A stretch of 63,547 nucleotides of DNA from Syntrophomonadaceae bacterium (GTDB lineage Bacteria > Bacillota > Syntrophomonadia > Syntrophomonadales > Syntrophomonadaceae). A model generated the notes under the pieces. The model was not told the DNA's origin, ran no database searches, and was given only the letters and a program-made list of their open reading frames with translations. This document shows positions 1 through 10,157 of the stretch, one piece after another (position 1 is the stretch's first letter; the number at the start of each line of letters is the position of its first letter). The translations under genes and the position numbers were made by a program. Where the stretch lies: assembly GCA_012729835.1 (NCBI GenBank), contig JAAYCK010000157.1:1-63547 (forward strand), in the 5' to 3' direction.

Positions 1-233
1 ATGAATTAATGTGGAAATGCTTCGCATTTCTTAGCAATAGCAGCGATAACTGTAATTGCACCCGGAGGGTGCACACCTTAATTAAAAATTAAGAATTCAT
101 AATTCACAATTATTGCGCATCTTATATTATTTATACAAAAGTAACAGAGCGGAAAAGATTTATGAAACACTAGTAAAACTATAGGGGATATGATATATTA
201 ATAGCTAAGATAGTAAGCGAAAGGCGAAATATA
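1..233. repeat. AT-rich intergenic segment with two hairpins
   Basis: No gene is visible here. Two perfect short inverted repeats are present: GAAATGC/GCATTTC at 14-30 with a 3-nt loop, and TGCACCC/GGGTGCA at 57-73 with a 3-nt loop. They are followed by an AT-rich palindromic stretch (about 78-112). This resembles dispersed non-coding repeats or the 3' end of something outside the window. The last 50 bases are the leader of the quinolinate synthase gene, with AAGGCG as a weak ribosome site. Confidence 0.5.
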
Positions 234-1157
234 ATGACAGTGCATGATTCCAATCTTATGGAAACGATAATCAGATGCAAACAGGAAAAAGGTATATATA
301 TCATAGCTCATTATTATCAGCGGGATGAGATCCAGGATATAGCTGATTTTATCGGCGATTCCTATGCTATGGCAGTCAATGCCCGGAACTCGGACAGCAA
401 CATCATCTTAGTCGCCGGTGTTGATTTCATGGCGGAGAGCGCAGCGATCCTCTGTCCAGGGAAGACCATCCTGTCCCCGGAACCGGCAGCAACCTGTCCG
501 ATGGCCAACAGTATCAAAACAGAAGACATCCTCCGGTTTAAGGAAGAGCATCCTGATGGATTGGTAGTCAGCTATGTGAACACCCCAGCTGAGGTTAAGG
601 CTTACAGCGATATCTGCTGCACCTCTTCCAATGCGGAAAAGATACTGAGTCTGCTACCCGCCGAAAGGCCTATATTCTTTATACCAGATCAGAACCTGGC
701 CGGTAATGTTTCCAGTAAACTGGCCAGATCGGTGACGGCTTTTCCCTCCAGCTGTCCCATCCATGCAGCTCTGACCCGGGAGGAGATTATTAAGAAAAAG
801 CAAGACCATCCGGAAGCTGCTTTGCTGGTGCATCCCGAGTGTGATCCCGCAGTGGTCGAACTGGCGGATTACGTGGGCAGCACCGCGGGGATACTTAGTT
901 ATACCAGAACTTCGCCGCTCCAGGAGTTTATCATAGCGACCGAAAGCGGCATTAGACACGCGATCTGGCAGTACCGGCCGGAGGTTAGACTTATCATGGC
1001 ATCGGATGAAATGATTTGTCCGAATATGAAGAGCATAACCCTGGAAAAGATACTTTACTCGATTGAAAACCTGGAAACGGTAGTGACAGTGCCGGAGGAA
1101 ATCAGTAAGAAGGCGGTACTGGCGCTGGAGAAGATGATCGAATTAACAAGTAACTAG
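234..1157 (+). CDS. nadA: Quinolinate synthase
   Basis: Condenses iminoaspartate with dihydroxyacetone phosphate to make quinolinate, the pyridine precursor of NAD; a cytoplasmic [4Fe-4S] enzyme. The 307-residue protein has the usual triplicated NadA layout. The three expected cluster ligands are C88 (in AATCPM), C174 (in SSCPIH) and C262 (in MICPNM). The YVNTPAEVKA, LVHPEC and VGSTAGIL motifs are typical of the family. nadB and nadC are not adjacent; the next genes are for Fe-S assembly, which fits the enzyme's cofactor need. Length is normal for the short bacterial NadA type. Confidence 0.96.
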   Translation: MTVHDSNLMETIIRCKQEKGIYIIAHYYQRDEIQDIADFIGDSYAMAVNARNSDSNIILVAGVDFMAESAAILCPGKTILSPEPAATCPMANSIKTEDILRFKEEHPDGLVVSYVNTPAEVKAYSDICCTSSNAEKILSLLPAERPIFFIPDQNLAGNVSSKLARSVTAFPSSCPIHAALTREEIIKKKQDHPEAALLVHPECDPAVVELADYVGSTAGILSYTRTSPLQEFIIATESGIRHAIWQYRPEVRLIMASDEMICPNMKSITLEKILYSIENLETVVTVPEEISKKAVLALEKMIELTSN

Positions 1158-1245
1158 ATTAGACACCGATGTAACAGATTTGAATTCCGTTTCCTTGGCT
1201 TAAGCAAAATTTGCTGTGAATTTAATAAGAAGCGGGGTATGATTC

Positions 1246-1695
1246 ATGAGACTTTCAACCAAGGGCCGTTATGGACTCAGGGCGATGATCGATATCGCAC
1301 AAAGTCAGGAGGAAGGGCCGGTAGCGATCCATAACATCGCGCAGCGTCAAGATCTATCCAATCGGTATTTGGAACAGCTACTCATACCGCTGAAACAAGC
1401 TGGCCTGGTCAAAAGTATTCGTGGCTCGCAGGGGGGCTATGTATTGGGAAGGGCTGCTGGCAGCATAACCGTTGGCGATGTTATCAGGGTACTGGAGGGA
1501 CCGATTGCCCCGGTGGACTGTGTAAACGAGATGAACCCCGATGATTGTGATCGTGCCGATTATTGTGTGACCAAAAAGATCTGGTCCCGTTTACGTGATT
1601 CTATAGTTGAGGTACTCGATTCTTATACCCTGGAAGACCTTATGAACGAAGCATCTGCCATGGGATCTCAGCCCATTCCGATCGATAAGATTTGA
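1246..1695 (+). CDS. Rrf2-family transcriptional regulator (IscR-like)
   Basis: A 149-residue winged-helix DNA-binding protein of the Rrf2 family. The N-terminal MRLSTKGRYGLRAM start and the SIRGSQGGYVLGR wing are diagnostic. Three cysteines in the C-terminal half (C92, C101, C107) sit where IscR carries its Fe-S ligands, though the spacing differs slightly from E. coli IscR, and CymR-type members also exist in Firmicutes. It lies 56 bp upstream of the cysteine desulfurase and scaffold genes, so it probably senses Fe-S status and controls this cluster. The cluster-binding role is inferred from the cysteines and the context. Confidence 0.93.
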   Translation: MRLSTKGRYGLRAMIDIAQSQEEGPVAIHNIAQRQDLSNRYLEQLLIPLKQAGLVKSIRGSQGGYVLGRAAGSITVGDVIRVLEGPIAPVDCVNEMNPDDCDRADYCVTKKIWSRLRDSIVEVLDSYTLEDLMNEASAMGSQPIPIDKI

Positions 1696-1751
1696 TGATT
1701 GTTCGGCTAACCCGATTTAATAGATTTACTATACTTCAGGAGGTGTAATTT

Positions 1752-2927
1752 ATGAAGACGATCTATATGGATCACAGTGCTACCACGCCAGTTGATCCCC
1801 GGGTTTTTGACGCCATTATACCCTACTATAACGATGTATTTGGTAATGCATCCAGTGTACACACCCCGGGACAGAAGGCCAGGCAGGCGGTGGAGGATGC
1901 CAGGGACAAGGTGGCGGCTCTTATCAAGGCTACTCCTCAGGAGATCATATTTACTGGGGGTGGGACCGAGGCGGACAATCAGGCATTGATTGGCTATATG
2001 CAAGCTAACGCGCACCGGGGCAAACATATCATAACCTCGGCGATCGAACACCATGCAGTGTTGGATACTTGCGAATATCTGCATAAGCAGGGCTATGATT
2101 TGACGGTGCTGCCGGTCAACCCGCTGGGCGTGGTTGAACCCCAGGTATTGAAAGATGCCATGCGGGAGGATACCGTCCTGGTCAGCATCATGCACGCCAA
2201 TAATGAGATCGGGACCATTGAGCCGATCAAAGAACTGGCTGCCGTAGCTCACGAAGGCGGAGCGGTATTTCACACTGACGCCGTGCAGAGCTTCGGCAAA
2301 CTGGATATAAATGTTCGCGAGATGGGGATCGATATGCTGTCAGCTTCGGCGCACAAGCTTTACGGACCTAAGGGGATAGGCTGCTTGTATGTGAACAAGA
2401 AGATCAGACTAGCTAAATTGCTTCATGGCGGAGCCCAGGAGAGAAACCGGCGGGCGGGTACGGAAAATGTTCCTGCTATCGTGGGTTTCGGAGTCGCCGC
2501 TGAACTGGCCGGGGAGAACCGGCTTGAATCACAGGCCAGGCTCAGCGAACTGGGAGTACGCTTGCAGAATGGTATCCTGGAGAGGGTGCCTCATTCTCGG
2601 CTGACCGGGCACCCTACCCTCCGGCTACCGGGGAGTGTCAGTGTCTGCTTTGAATTTGTGGAAGGCGAATCAGTTTTGTTGATGCTGGACAGTTATGGCA
2701 TCGCTGCCTCCAGCGGGTCAGCCTGCACATCGGGTTCGCTGGATCCTTCACATGTGCTTTTGGCGATCGGTTTGCCCCATGTTATTGCTCATGGATCATT
2801 GAGGCTTACTTTGGGCCATAGTAATACTGAGGAAGATGTTGAATACGTTCTGGATATAATCCCCAAGGTGGTTAAATCGTTAAGAAAGATGTCGCCGCTT
2901 TATAAAGATGCAGGAGGTGTGGCATAA
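1752..2927 (+). CDS. iscS: Cysteine desulfurase (NifS/IscS family)
   Basis: A PLP enzyme that removes sulfur from cysteine as a protein-bound persulfide for Fe-S cluster building. The PLP lysine is K202 in SASAHKLYGPKG. The aspartate in HTDAVQSFGK (D176) and the MHANNEIG motif are present. The persulfide cysteine is C325 in SGSACTSGS, on the long loop typical of the NifS/IscS (group I) subfamily. Length is 391 residues, normal. A strong AGGAGGTG site precedes the ATG. Its stop overlaps the start of the scaffold gene, so the two are translationally coupled. Confidence 0.96.
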   Translation: MKTIYMDHSATTPVDPRVFDAIIPYYNDVFGNASSVHTPGQKARQAVEDARDKVAALIKATPQEIIFTGGGTEADNQALIGYMQANAHRGKHIITSAIEHHAVLDTCEYLHKQGYDLTVLPVNPLGVVEPQVLKDAMREDTVLVSIMHANNEIGTIEPIKELAAVAHEGGAVFHTDAVQSFGKLDINVREMGIDMLSASAHKLYGPKGIGCLYVNKKIRLAKLLHGGAQERNRRAGTENVPAIVGFGVAAELAGENRLESQARLSELGVRLQNGILERVPHSRLTGHPTLRLPGSVSVCFEFVEGESVLLMLDSYGIAASSGSACTSGSLDPSHVLLAIGLPHVIAHGSLRLTLGHSNTEEDVEYVLDIIPKVVKSLRKMSPLYKDAGGVA

Positions 2928-3301
2928 TGATGTACAGTCAGAAGGTGATGGACCACTTCATGAACCCCCGTAATATCGGTGAGATAAAGATGGCAGACGG
3001 GATCGGCGAGGTAGGCAACCCGGTCTGCGGAGATATCATGCATATCGAGATCAAGGTGGAAGACAACATTATTCAGGATGTAAAGTTCAAGACCTTTGGC
3101 TGCGCTGCTGCCATTGCGACCAGCAGCATGGTGACCGAGATGGTCAAAGGCCGCACTCTGGAAGAAGCCGAAAGAATTACTAATCGCACGGTGGCAGAAG
3201 CTCTGGATGGCCTGCCCCCCGTTAAGATGCACTGTTCGAACCTGGCAGCCGATGCCCTGCACGAAGCCATCAAGGATTATATGAAACGCCAGCAAGCTTA
3301 A
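2927..3301 (+). CDS. iscU: Fe-S cluster assembly scaffold (NifU N-terminal/IscU)
   Basis: A 124-residue IscU-type scaffold on which Fe-S clusters are built from sulfur supplied by the preceding desulfurase. The ligands are C34 in NPVCGD (with D36), C59 in TFGCAA and C103 in KMHCSN, all conserved. The start codon overlaps the iscS stop codon (TAATG), which indicates tight coupling. There is no C-terminal NifU thioredoxin-like domain and no HscA/HscB nearby, the normal situation for the minimal clostridial Rrf2-iscS-iscU operon. Confidence 0.95.
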   Translation: MMYSQKVMDHFMNPRNIGEIKMADGIGEVGNPVCGDIMHIEIKVEDNIIQDVKFKTFGCAAAIATSSMVTEMVKGRTLEEAERITNRTVAEALDGLPPVKMHCSNLAADALHEAIKDYMKRQQA

Positions 3302-3401
3302 CAGCGGCAGAAAAGCCGTGGCAGAAGGAGGCTCACTCTATGCCATGGTTGCGGTTGTCAGGGGTTAGAACAAGCAATTTTATTAACGAGGAGGATTTTG
3401 A

Positions 3402-4697
<1,296 letters not shown>

Positions 4698-4724
4698 TCT
4701 CATTCACTATAGGGGGAAAAACCA

Positions 4725-5666
4725 ATGCCGATCATTATACCGGATAACCTGCCGGCCAGCAGTATATTGCAAGGGGAAAACATATTCGTCATGCATGAAA
4801 AGCGGGCGGTGCAGCAGGATATCCGTCCGCTGAGGCTGGCTATACTTAATCTGATGCCTCTGAAAATAATCACTGAAACCCAGATCTTAAGACTGCTGGG
4901 CAATTCTCCCCTGCAGGCGGAGATCACCCTGTTGCATCCGGAGAGCCATGATTCTAAAAACACTCCGGCCTCTCACCTGGACAATTTTTATACTACCTTC
5001 GCATCGGTCAGCGGTCAGATGTTTGATGGAATGATAATTACCGGGGCTCCGGTCGAGCAGCTTGATTTCGAGGAATGGACCTACTGGGATGAGTTGTGTG
5101 AGATAATGGACTGGACCCGCAGTCATGTTTTTTCTACTATGCATATCTGCGTAGGTGCGCTGGCCGGTTTATATTATCACTACGATGTGCCTAAATACGT
5201 CCTGGACCGCAAGGTATTCGGGGTCTTTCCCCATCGCATATGCAAGTTGGGCAGTCCGCTTTTACGGGGATTTGATGATGAATTTTTTGTCCCGCATTCC
5301 CGTTATGCGGAGACTCGACGAGAGGACATCGCCAAGGTTCCCTATCTGGAGTTGCTGGCTGAATCCGATCAGGCGGGAGTCTATCTGGTGGCAACCCATG
5401 ACGGACGCCAGGTGTTTGCTACCGGGCATTCGGAATATGACCCCCTGACCTTGAAGGAAGAATATGACCGCGATCTGGCCAAAGGGGATAGTATAGAGCT
5501 TCCGGTTAACTATTTTCCGGATGACGATCCGGCGGGAGCGCCCCGGGTAAAATGGCGCAGTCACGCCAGCCTGCTGTTTTCCAATTGGCTCAACTATTGT
5601 GTCTATCAGGAAACCCCTTATGATTTGAAGGAACTGGACCATGGTAATATGGTTTTGCCTCGCTAG
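4725..5666 (+). CDS. metA: Homoserine O-acetyltransferase (MetA family)
   Basis: Acylates homoserine at the first committed step of methionine synthesis. The 313-residue protein has the MetA triad: the nucleophile cysteine in [10 protein letters not shown], and the histidine and glutamate in TGHSEYD. The acyl-donor pocket reads [12 protein letters not shown]. MetA proteins with glutamate after GAPV use acetyl-CoA, while glycine there marks the succinyl-CoA type, so this one should make O-acetylhomoserine despite the usual name homoserine O-succinyltransferase. That matches the upstream O-acetylhomoserine sulfhydrylase. Confidence 0.93.
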   Translation: MPIIIPDNLPASSILQGENIFVMHEKRAVQQDIRPLRLAILNLMPLKIITETQILRLLGNSPLQAEITLLHPESHDSKNTPASHLDNFYTTFASVSGQMFDGMIITGAPVEQLDFEEWTYWDELCEIMDWTRSHVFSTMHICVGALAGLYYHYDVPKYVLDRKVFGVFPHRICKLGSPLLRGFDDEFFVPHSRYAETRREDIAKVPYLELLAESDQAGVYLVATHDGRQVFATGHSEYDPLTLKEEYDRDLAKGDSIELPVNYFPDDDPAGAPRVKWRSHASLLFSNWLNYCVYQETPYDLKELDHGNMVLPR

Positions 5667-5714
5667 CACATTATAGGTTATTATTATATAGACCAATCTA
5701 ACGGAGGCATTGTT

Positions 5715-6158
5715 ATGAGTGGAGAAGTACTAGCTGTAAATATTTCGGAAAAACGCGGAGAAAAGAAGCATGATATCGGAGAGGCCTACTTGACTGTTGG
5801 CTGCGGCATAGAGGCTGATGCCCACCACGGGACCTGGCATCGCCAGGTTAGTCTGCTGTCCCTTTCCAGTTTCGAAAAGATGCGTAATATGGGCGCTGAT
5901 GTGGTATATGGCGATTTTGCTGAAAACATCGCGGTGGGGGGCATGGATGTAGTTACCCTGCCGATCGGGACCAAATTGAAGTTAGGCGAAGCCCTGGTGG
6001 AGGTGACCCAGATCGGCAAGGAATGTCACAACCAGGGCTGTGCCATCAAGAAACAGGTCGGCACTTGTGTTATGCCGCTCGAAGGTATCTTTACCCGGGT
6101 CCTGGAATCCGGTTGGGTCCGCAGCGGCGATAAAGTAGAAATCGTGTCCGGGGAGTAA
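5715..6158 (+). CDS. MOSC domain protein
   Basis: A 147-residue stand-alone MOSC domain, the fold found at the C-terminus of molybdenum cofactor sulfurases. It shows the early VNISEKRGEKKHD segment, a GIEADAHHGTWHRQVSLLS motif and the conserved cysteine in GKECHNQGCAIKK. Stand-alone MOSC proteins of this size occur next to moa/mog genes in many anaerobes and are thought to handle sulfur for the cofactor. No molybdopterin gene is in this window; the neighbours handle sulfur (iscS, metY). The exact substrate is unknown. Confidence 0.88.
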   Translation: MSGEVLAVNISEKRGEKKHDIGEAYLTVGCGIEADAHHGTWHRQVSLLSLSSFEKMRNMGADVVYGDFAENIAVGGMDVVTLPIGTKLKLGEALVEVTQIGKECHNQGCAIKKQVGTCVMPLEGIFTRVLESGWVRSGDKVEIVSGE

Positions 6159-6210
6159 CGAGTAGACGCAGAAGGACACTGATTTTTTATGATTGACGCA
6201 GTTTGTTGTT

Positions 6211-6240
6211 AGCCACAGATGAGCACAGATGAACACAGAT
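6211..6240. repeat. CACAGAT-type short repeat array
   Basis: Three spaced copies of CACAGAT (AGCCACAGATGAGCACAGAT followed by GAACACAGAT) just downstream of the MOSC gene. The same words form the ends of larger repeats near 13.2, 37.8, 58.2 and 63.3 kb in this window. Here only one end-type is present, so it may be a solo end. Confidence 0.7.
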
Positions 6241-6279
6241 ATTATCCAATCAAATGCAAATAAGTCGTACTCTAATAAA

Positions 6280-6336
6280 AAAACCCGGTTCCTATGGTGT
6301 GAACTGAACCAAGTTCATATAAGGTTCCGGGGTTTT
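6280..6336. terminator. Long hairpin between convergent genes
   Basis: An imperfect long inverted repeat. The inner stem TGAACT/AGTTCA (6300-6305 and 6312-6317) has a 6-nt loop, and outer arms AAAACCC/GGGTTTT flank it. TTTTGTTATT follows on the plus strand and an A-run precedes it, so it could stop transcription in either direction between the MOSC gene and the pyrophosphatase gene. Confidence 0.6.
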
Positions 6337-6375
6337 GTTATTGGGGCTGAAACATGGTTGATTTGAATAATGGAC

Positions 6376-6406
6376 AAAAAACAGGGCTGCCTTATCAGGC
6401 AGCCCT
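6376..6406 (-). terminator. Rho-independent terminator of hppA
   Basis: A perfect 8-bp stem GGGCTGCC/GGCAGCCC (6384-6391 and 6398-6405) with a 6-nt loop. Read on the minus strand it is followed by CTGTTTTTTG. It lies 18 bp beyond the hppA stop codon. Confidence 0.9.
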
Positions 6407-6423
6407 ATTGAAATTACTGATGT

Positions 6424-8859
6424 TTATTCGGTGGGGATCCTCATCCCGTAGAAGGAGCGCCATACGAAGAACATCGCGATCACCAGGAAGACTCCGCCCA
6501 CTACCGGGGCAATGTCCTTAAATGCTTCTGAAATAGCGATCTCCATAGCCAGAAGACCAAACAGGGTGGTGAACTTGATGATCGGGTTCAAGGCTACGGA
6601 AGAGGTATCCTTGAAGGGATCGCCGACAGTGTCACCTACCACGGTGGCTTCATGCAGGGGAGTGCCCTTTTCCTGCAGATCCACTTCGACTACCTTTTTG
6701 GCGTTGTCCCAGCAACCGCCGGCATTAGCCATAAAGACCGCCTGGAACAAACCAAATATGGCAATCGAAATCAGATACGATATAAACAAGGCAACCGATT
6801 CTTCTCCCTTAACTGGCGCGGACAGGCACGAGAAGGCCAGGGTAAAGGAGAATATGGCGATAAAGATATTGACCATACCTTCTTGAGCATACTGGGTACA
6901 GATCTTGACCACTTCCTTGGATTTTTCAGTGGCTGCCTTCTGACTGGCGTTCTCATCCAGCTGTATATTGTTCTTGATATATTCTACTGCCCGGTAAGCA
7001 CCGGTGGTAACGGCCTGGGTGGAAGCTCCGGTAAACCAGTAGATTACCGCGCCACCGGCTAGAAAACCGAAGATGGTATAGGGATTCAACAGAGTCAGGA
7101 TCTGTTCCGGCTCAACGCCTAACACGTTCTTGATAACCAGGATCAAGGAAAAGATCATAGTGGTGGCGCCAACCACTGCGGTACCGATCAGCACCGGCTT
7201 GGCAGTTGCTTTAAAGGTATTTCCGGCACCATCCTGAGCCTCCAGGTAGTGTTTGGCCTTTTCGAAGTCCGGCTTGAATCCAAAGTCCTTTTGGATCTGC
7301 TTTTCGATATTGGGAACAGTCTCGATCAGGGACAGTTCATAGATGGACTGGGCATTATCAGTAACCGGGCCATAGCTGTCAACTGCGATAGTAACCGGTC
7401 CCATGCCCAGCATACCGAAGGCCACCAGGCCAAAGGCGAAGATGGACGGGTAGATCATGATATTTATCAAACCAAATCCGCTAGCAAAGTAGGCAGCAAA
7501 CATTAAAGCAAAGAAGACCATGCCGATCCAAAAGGCACTGAAGTTGCCGGCTACCAAACCAGAAAGGATATTCAGGGAAGGTCCGCCCTCGCGGGAGGCC
7601 TTGACTACTTCGGCCACGTGCATGGAATTCGGGCTGGTGAACACCTTGGTGAATTCAGGGATTATGGCAGCACCCAGGGTGCCCAGGCTGATAATGGTTG
7701 CCAGAACCAGCCATAAGCTGGAGAGTTCCGCGGGTACTCCATTGGAACCCGGTCCCAGCACATAATAGCTGACCGCGAAAGTCACAACGATTGAGAGTAT
7801 GGAGGTGATCCATACCAGGCTGGTCAAGGGTTGTTCAAAATCAAAATCGTCAGTATTTCCGAATCTAGCTTTACTCAAGCCTCGGTTGATCCAGAACGAG
7901 CCGATCGAGGTAATGATCATAAGTATACGCATGACGAAGATCCAGGTGAGCAGAATTCCAGTCAAAGCCGGCTGAACAGCCAGAACGATGAAAGAGACCA
8001 AGGCTACACCGGTAACGCCATATGTTTCAAATCCATCAGCGGTGGGACCTACACTATCACCAGCATTGTCGCCGGTGCAGTCGGCAATAACACCAGGATT
8101 ACGCGGATCGTCTTCCTTGATACCGAAGACGATTTTCATCAAGTCGGAACCGATGTCAGCGATCTTGGTGAAAATACCGCCGGCGATACGCAGAGCACTG
8201 GCGCCCAGAGATTCACCTACGGCAAAACCAATAAAGCTGGCTCCGGCCAGATCGCGCGGAACAAAGAGCAGGATGATCAGCATCATGATCAGCTCAACAC
8301 AGACCAGCAGAACACCGATGCTCATGCCGGCATCCAGAGCGATGTTTAAAAGCTTCAGCGGTTTTCTCTCCAGAGCGGAGAAAGCGGTACGGCTGTTGGC
8401 CAGGGTATTCATGCGAATGCCATACCAGGCAACACTATAGGAACCAAGTATACCTATGACGGTCCAGCCCAGGATAATAAGTACACCGCTGACCGGCGTG
8501 TCCTGTAGGAACCCAAAATAAAAGGCGATACAAAAACCGATAAAGGCGAATAAGACGCAAAGCAGTTTTCCCTGCTGCAAAAGATATGTTTTGCAGGTCT
8601 CATAAATAGTAGCGGCTACATCAAGCATTGATTGATGAGCTTCCAGCTTACTTACCTTGATGAACTGGTATAAACCGAACAGCATACCCAGAGCGCATAC
8701 TACAAGACCCAGGTACAGCAAGTTATTCTGTCCAGCGGTCAGGGTGGGAATGATCAAGTCGGCTTCACTGGCCATAACCAGGGCTGGCGACACCAGCAGT
8801 GCGATCAGAGCGAATAGGCCACTTGAGATAAATCTGGCCCAATTCTTAATGGGTGTCAT
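6424..8859 (-). CDS. hppA: Membrane-bound proton-translocating pyrophosphatase
   Basis: Couples hydrolysis of pyrophosphate, for example from fatty-acid activation, to ion pumping across the cytoplasmic membrane. The 811-residue protein has about 15-16 predicted membrane helices. The catalytic segment EDDPRNPGVIADCTGDNAGD and the later VGDTVGDPFKDTSS are clear. The motif GNTFKA has lysine where K+-dependent enzymes have alanine, so this should be the K+-independent, H+-pumping class. The N-terminus (residues 1-30) resembles a cleavable signal peptide and makes the protein longer than many relatives. The start is supported by AAGGAAGTG upstream. It is monocistronic, with its own terminator and a leader of about 300 nt. 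Confidence 0.96.
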   Translation of the reverse strand: MTPIKNWARFISSGLFALIALLVSPALVMASEADLIIPTLTAGQNNLLYLGLVVCALGMLFGLYQFIKVSKLEAHQSMLDVAATIYETCKTYLLQQGKLLCVLFAFIGFCIAFYFGFLQDTPVSGVLIILGWTVIGILGSYSVAWYGIRMNTLANSRTAFSALERKPLKLLNIALDAGMSIGVLLVCVELIMMLIILLFVPRDLAGASFIGFAVGESLGASALRIAGGIFTKIADIGSDLMKIVFGIKEDDPRNPGVIADCTGDNAGDSVGPTADGFETYGVTGVALVSFIVLAVQPALTGILLTWIFVMRILMIITSIGSFWINRGLSKARFGNTDDFDFEQPLTSLVWITSILSIVVTFAVSYYVLGPGSNGVPAELSSLWLVLATIISLGTLGAAIIPEFTKVFTSPNSMHVAEVVKASREGGPSLNILSGLVAGNFSAFWIGMVFFALMFAAYFASGFGLINIMIYPSIFAFGLVAFGMLGMGPVTIAVDSYGPVTDNAQSIYELSLIETVPNIEKQIQKDFGFKPDFEKAKHYLEAQDGAGNTFKATAKPVLIGTAVVGATTMIFSLILVIKNVLGVEPEQILTLLNPYTIFGFLAGGAVIYWFTGASTQAVTTGAYRAVEYIKNNIQLDENASQKAATEKSKEVVKICTQYAQEGMVNIFIAIFSFTLAFSCLSAPVKGEESVALFISYLISIAIFGLFQAVFMANAGGCWDNAKKVVEVDLQEKGTPLHEATVVGDTVGDPFKDTSSVALNPIIKFTTLFGLLAMEIAISEAFKDIAPVVGGVFLVIAMFFVWRSFYGMRIPTE

Positions 8860-9337
8860 TTAACAAATCACTTCCTTAATAATAGTCGAATTTTTGTAAT
8901 TCTCTGCAGGCGGTCCATCTTCCGGGGCGGGATAAAAGACCTCTCTGCTGTTTTTTACCCTCTCCCTGGGGATAGCGGCTTACCGCGGAGAATTATTTGG
9001 TAAAAACAACACAAAATACATCTGTCATATAACAAGTATTGTATGCTTTTTTCCCCTGTTCATTCAAACCTCCTTTAACACAAAAATAGACAGGCCCTCT
9101 TAACCGGGTAACAGAACCTGAACCGATGATAGCTGTTTATAAAGTGATATAAAAACATATTATACGTAATAAAAAGAAATGGGAAATGGCATATTTCTTT
9201 GAAATTTAATAATTAGGGTAAAAAACCTTTCTAACAGGCAATTTAACAAGCTATATTGAATCAGGGCTTGACTTGTCAGCTGGCTTATGTAAAGCTAAAA
9301 TCGCAGTAGATTCGAGTTGTCAATTCACTAATCATAC
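8860..9337. other. Leader/promoter region of hppA
   Basis: Between two leftward genes. Read leftward, it holds a TATAAT box (9159-9164) as the best -10 candidate, a 12-codon ORF with a strong ribosome site (9025-9063), then a GC-rich stretch with short stems such as GCGG/CCGC near 8980, before the hppA ribosome site at about 8870. I could not match a known riboswitch; the fluoride and c-di-AMP consensus features were looked for and not seen. The stretch 9165-9337 is AT-rich and shows nothing else. Confidence 0.5.
9025..9063 (-). CDS. Putative 12-residue leader peptide upstream of hppA
   Basis: On the minus strand AAAGGAGGTTTGA precedes ATG at 9063. The ORF reads MNRGKKHTILVI and ends at TGA (9025-9027). 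The ribosome site is one of the strongest in the window and the ORF lies within the probable hppA transcript, about 165 nt before the hppA start. It could be a translated leader that tunes hppA expression, or chance. No conservation data are available here. Confidence 0.35.
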   Translation of the reverse strand: MNRGKKHTILVI

Positions 9338-9958
9338 CTATAACTTGATCATTTCTATGAAATGATGCAGGATTCGCGCCGTTAATCCCCATATTACTTC
9401 ACCCTCCCAGATATAGAAATACTGCGGCAGAATCCCCTGACGGAACGGGTAATTCTTGCCCTGGGGTATCAGTTCAAGAGGAAAATCATCAGGGAAAGTA
9501 ACCGATAGGCTCATCTGGTGACGTAAAGGCTCATGCTCCAGCAGATAAGAGAGCGGTACACAAAAGACCTTTTCCACTTCGTCGGGATTGGGGTCGATCG
9601 CTTCGGGATTATTTATTATACCGAGAAAAGGGATTATCAATATCCCGAAGGGACTGACCATGATGTCCAAGTCAGCCAGGACCTCGAAATCCTCGGGATA
9701 CAGCCCCAATTCTTCACAGGTTTCGCGGACGGCAGTGTTTCTGGCGCTCCCGTCTTCAGGTTCACACATGCCGCCGGGGAAACATATTTCTCCGGGTTGA
9801 TTGGACAGGTTCATAGACCTTTTTTCGAAAAGGACCACATATTCATCATCTTGTTTTATAAGAGGCAGAAGTACCGCTGTTTTAAAATGTCTCCTGTGAT
9901 CCAGTATCTTGGGCGAGCGTTTGTGCAAGGCGCGGATTCTTTCTTCCAGTTGCTCCAC
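9338..9958 (-). CDS. NUDIX hydrolase, probable CoA pyrophosphatase
   Basis: A 206-residue NUDIX protein. The NUDIX box runs through GGMCEPEDGSARNTAVRE with the following TCEELG. Just before it, LFEKRSMNLSNQPGEICFPG matches the NuCoA signature found in NUDIX enzymes that split CoA and CoA esters into phosphopantetheine and 3',5'-ADP (NUDT7/YeaB group). In a fatty-acid-degrading anaerobe it could clear damaged or excess acyl-CoA. The gene is transcribed leftward, divergent from the TM1266-like gene, and is followed by the hppA leader. Confidence 0.9.
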   Translation of the reverse strand: MEQLEERIRALHKRSPKILDHRRHFKTAVLLPLIKQDDEYVVLFEKRSMNLSNQPGEICFPGGMCEPEDGSARNTAVRETCEELGLYPEDFEVLADLDIMVSPFGILIIPFLGIINNPEAIDPNPDEVEKVFCVPLSYLLEHEPLRHQMSLSVTFPDDFPLELIPQGKNYPFRQGILPQYFYIWEGEVIWGLTARILHHFIEMIKL

Positions 9959-10157
9959 TATTAAACACCTCGAAATTCAGGCTATTATCAAATTTTACTA
10001 TATCATCTACAGTTAGGCACTTCAAGTGAGCAACCGGATAGTCCTTGAGTTCCTGAATCTTCGGCGGAAGGGAAGGATCATTTGTAAAAAGTTTAGAATT
10101 ATTATCTTGAGACAAAGGAATAATGAACCAGTAGAATATATATAAGGAGGCGCCACT

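Noticed and set aside
7831-8349. A 172-codon frame antisense to hppA
   Set aside because: Its residues are low-complexity mirror images of conserved pyrophosphatase motifs and no ribosome site precedes it.
8860-9337. A fluoride riboswitch upstream of hppA
   Set aside because: Such a switch would make sense for a pyrophosphatase, but the conserved pseudoknot words were not seen.
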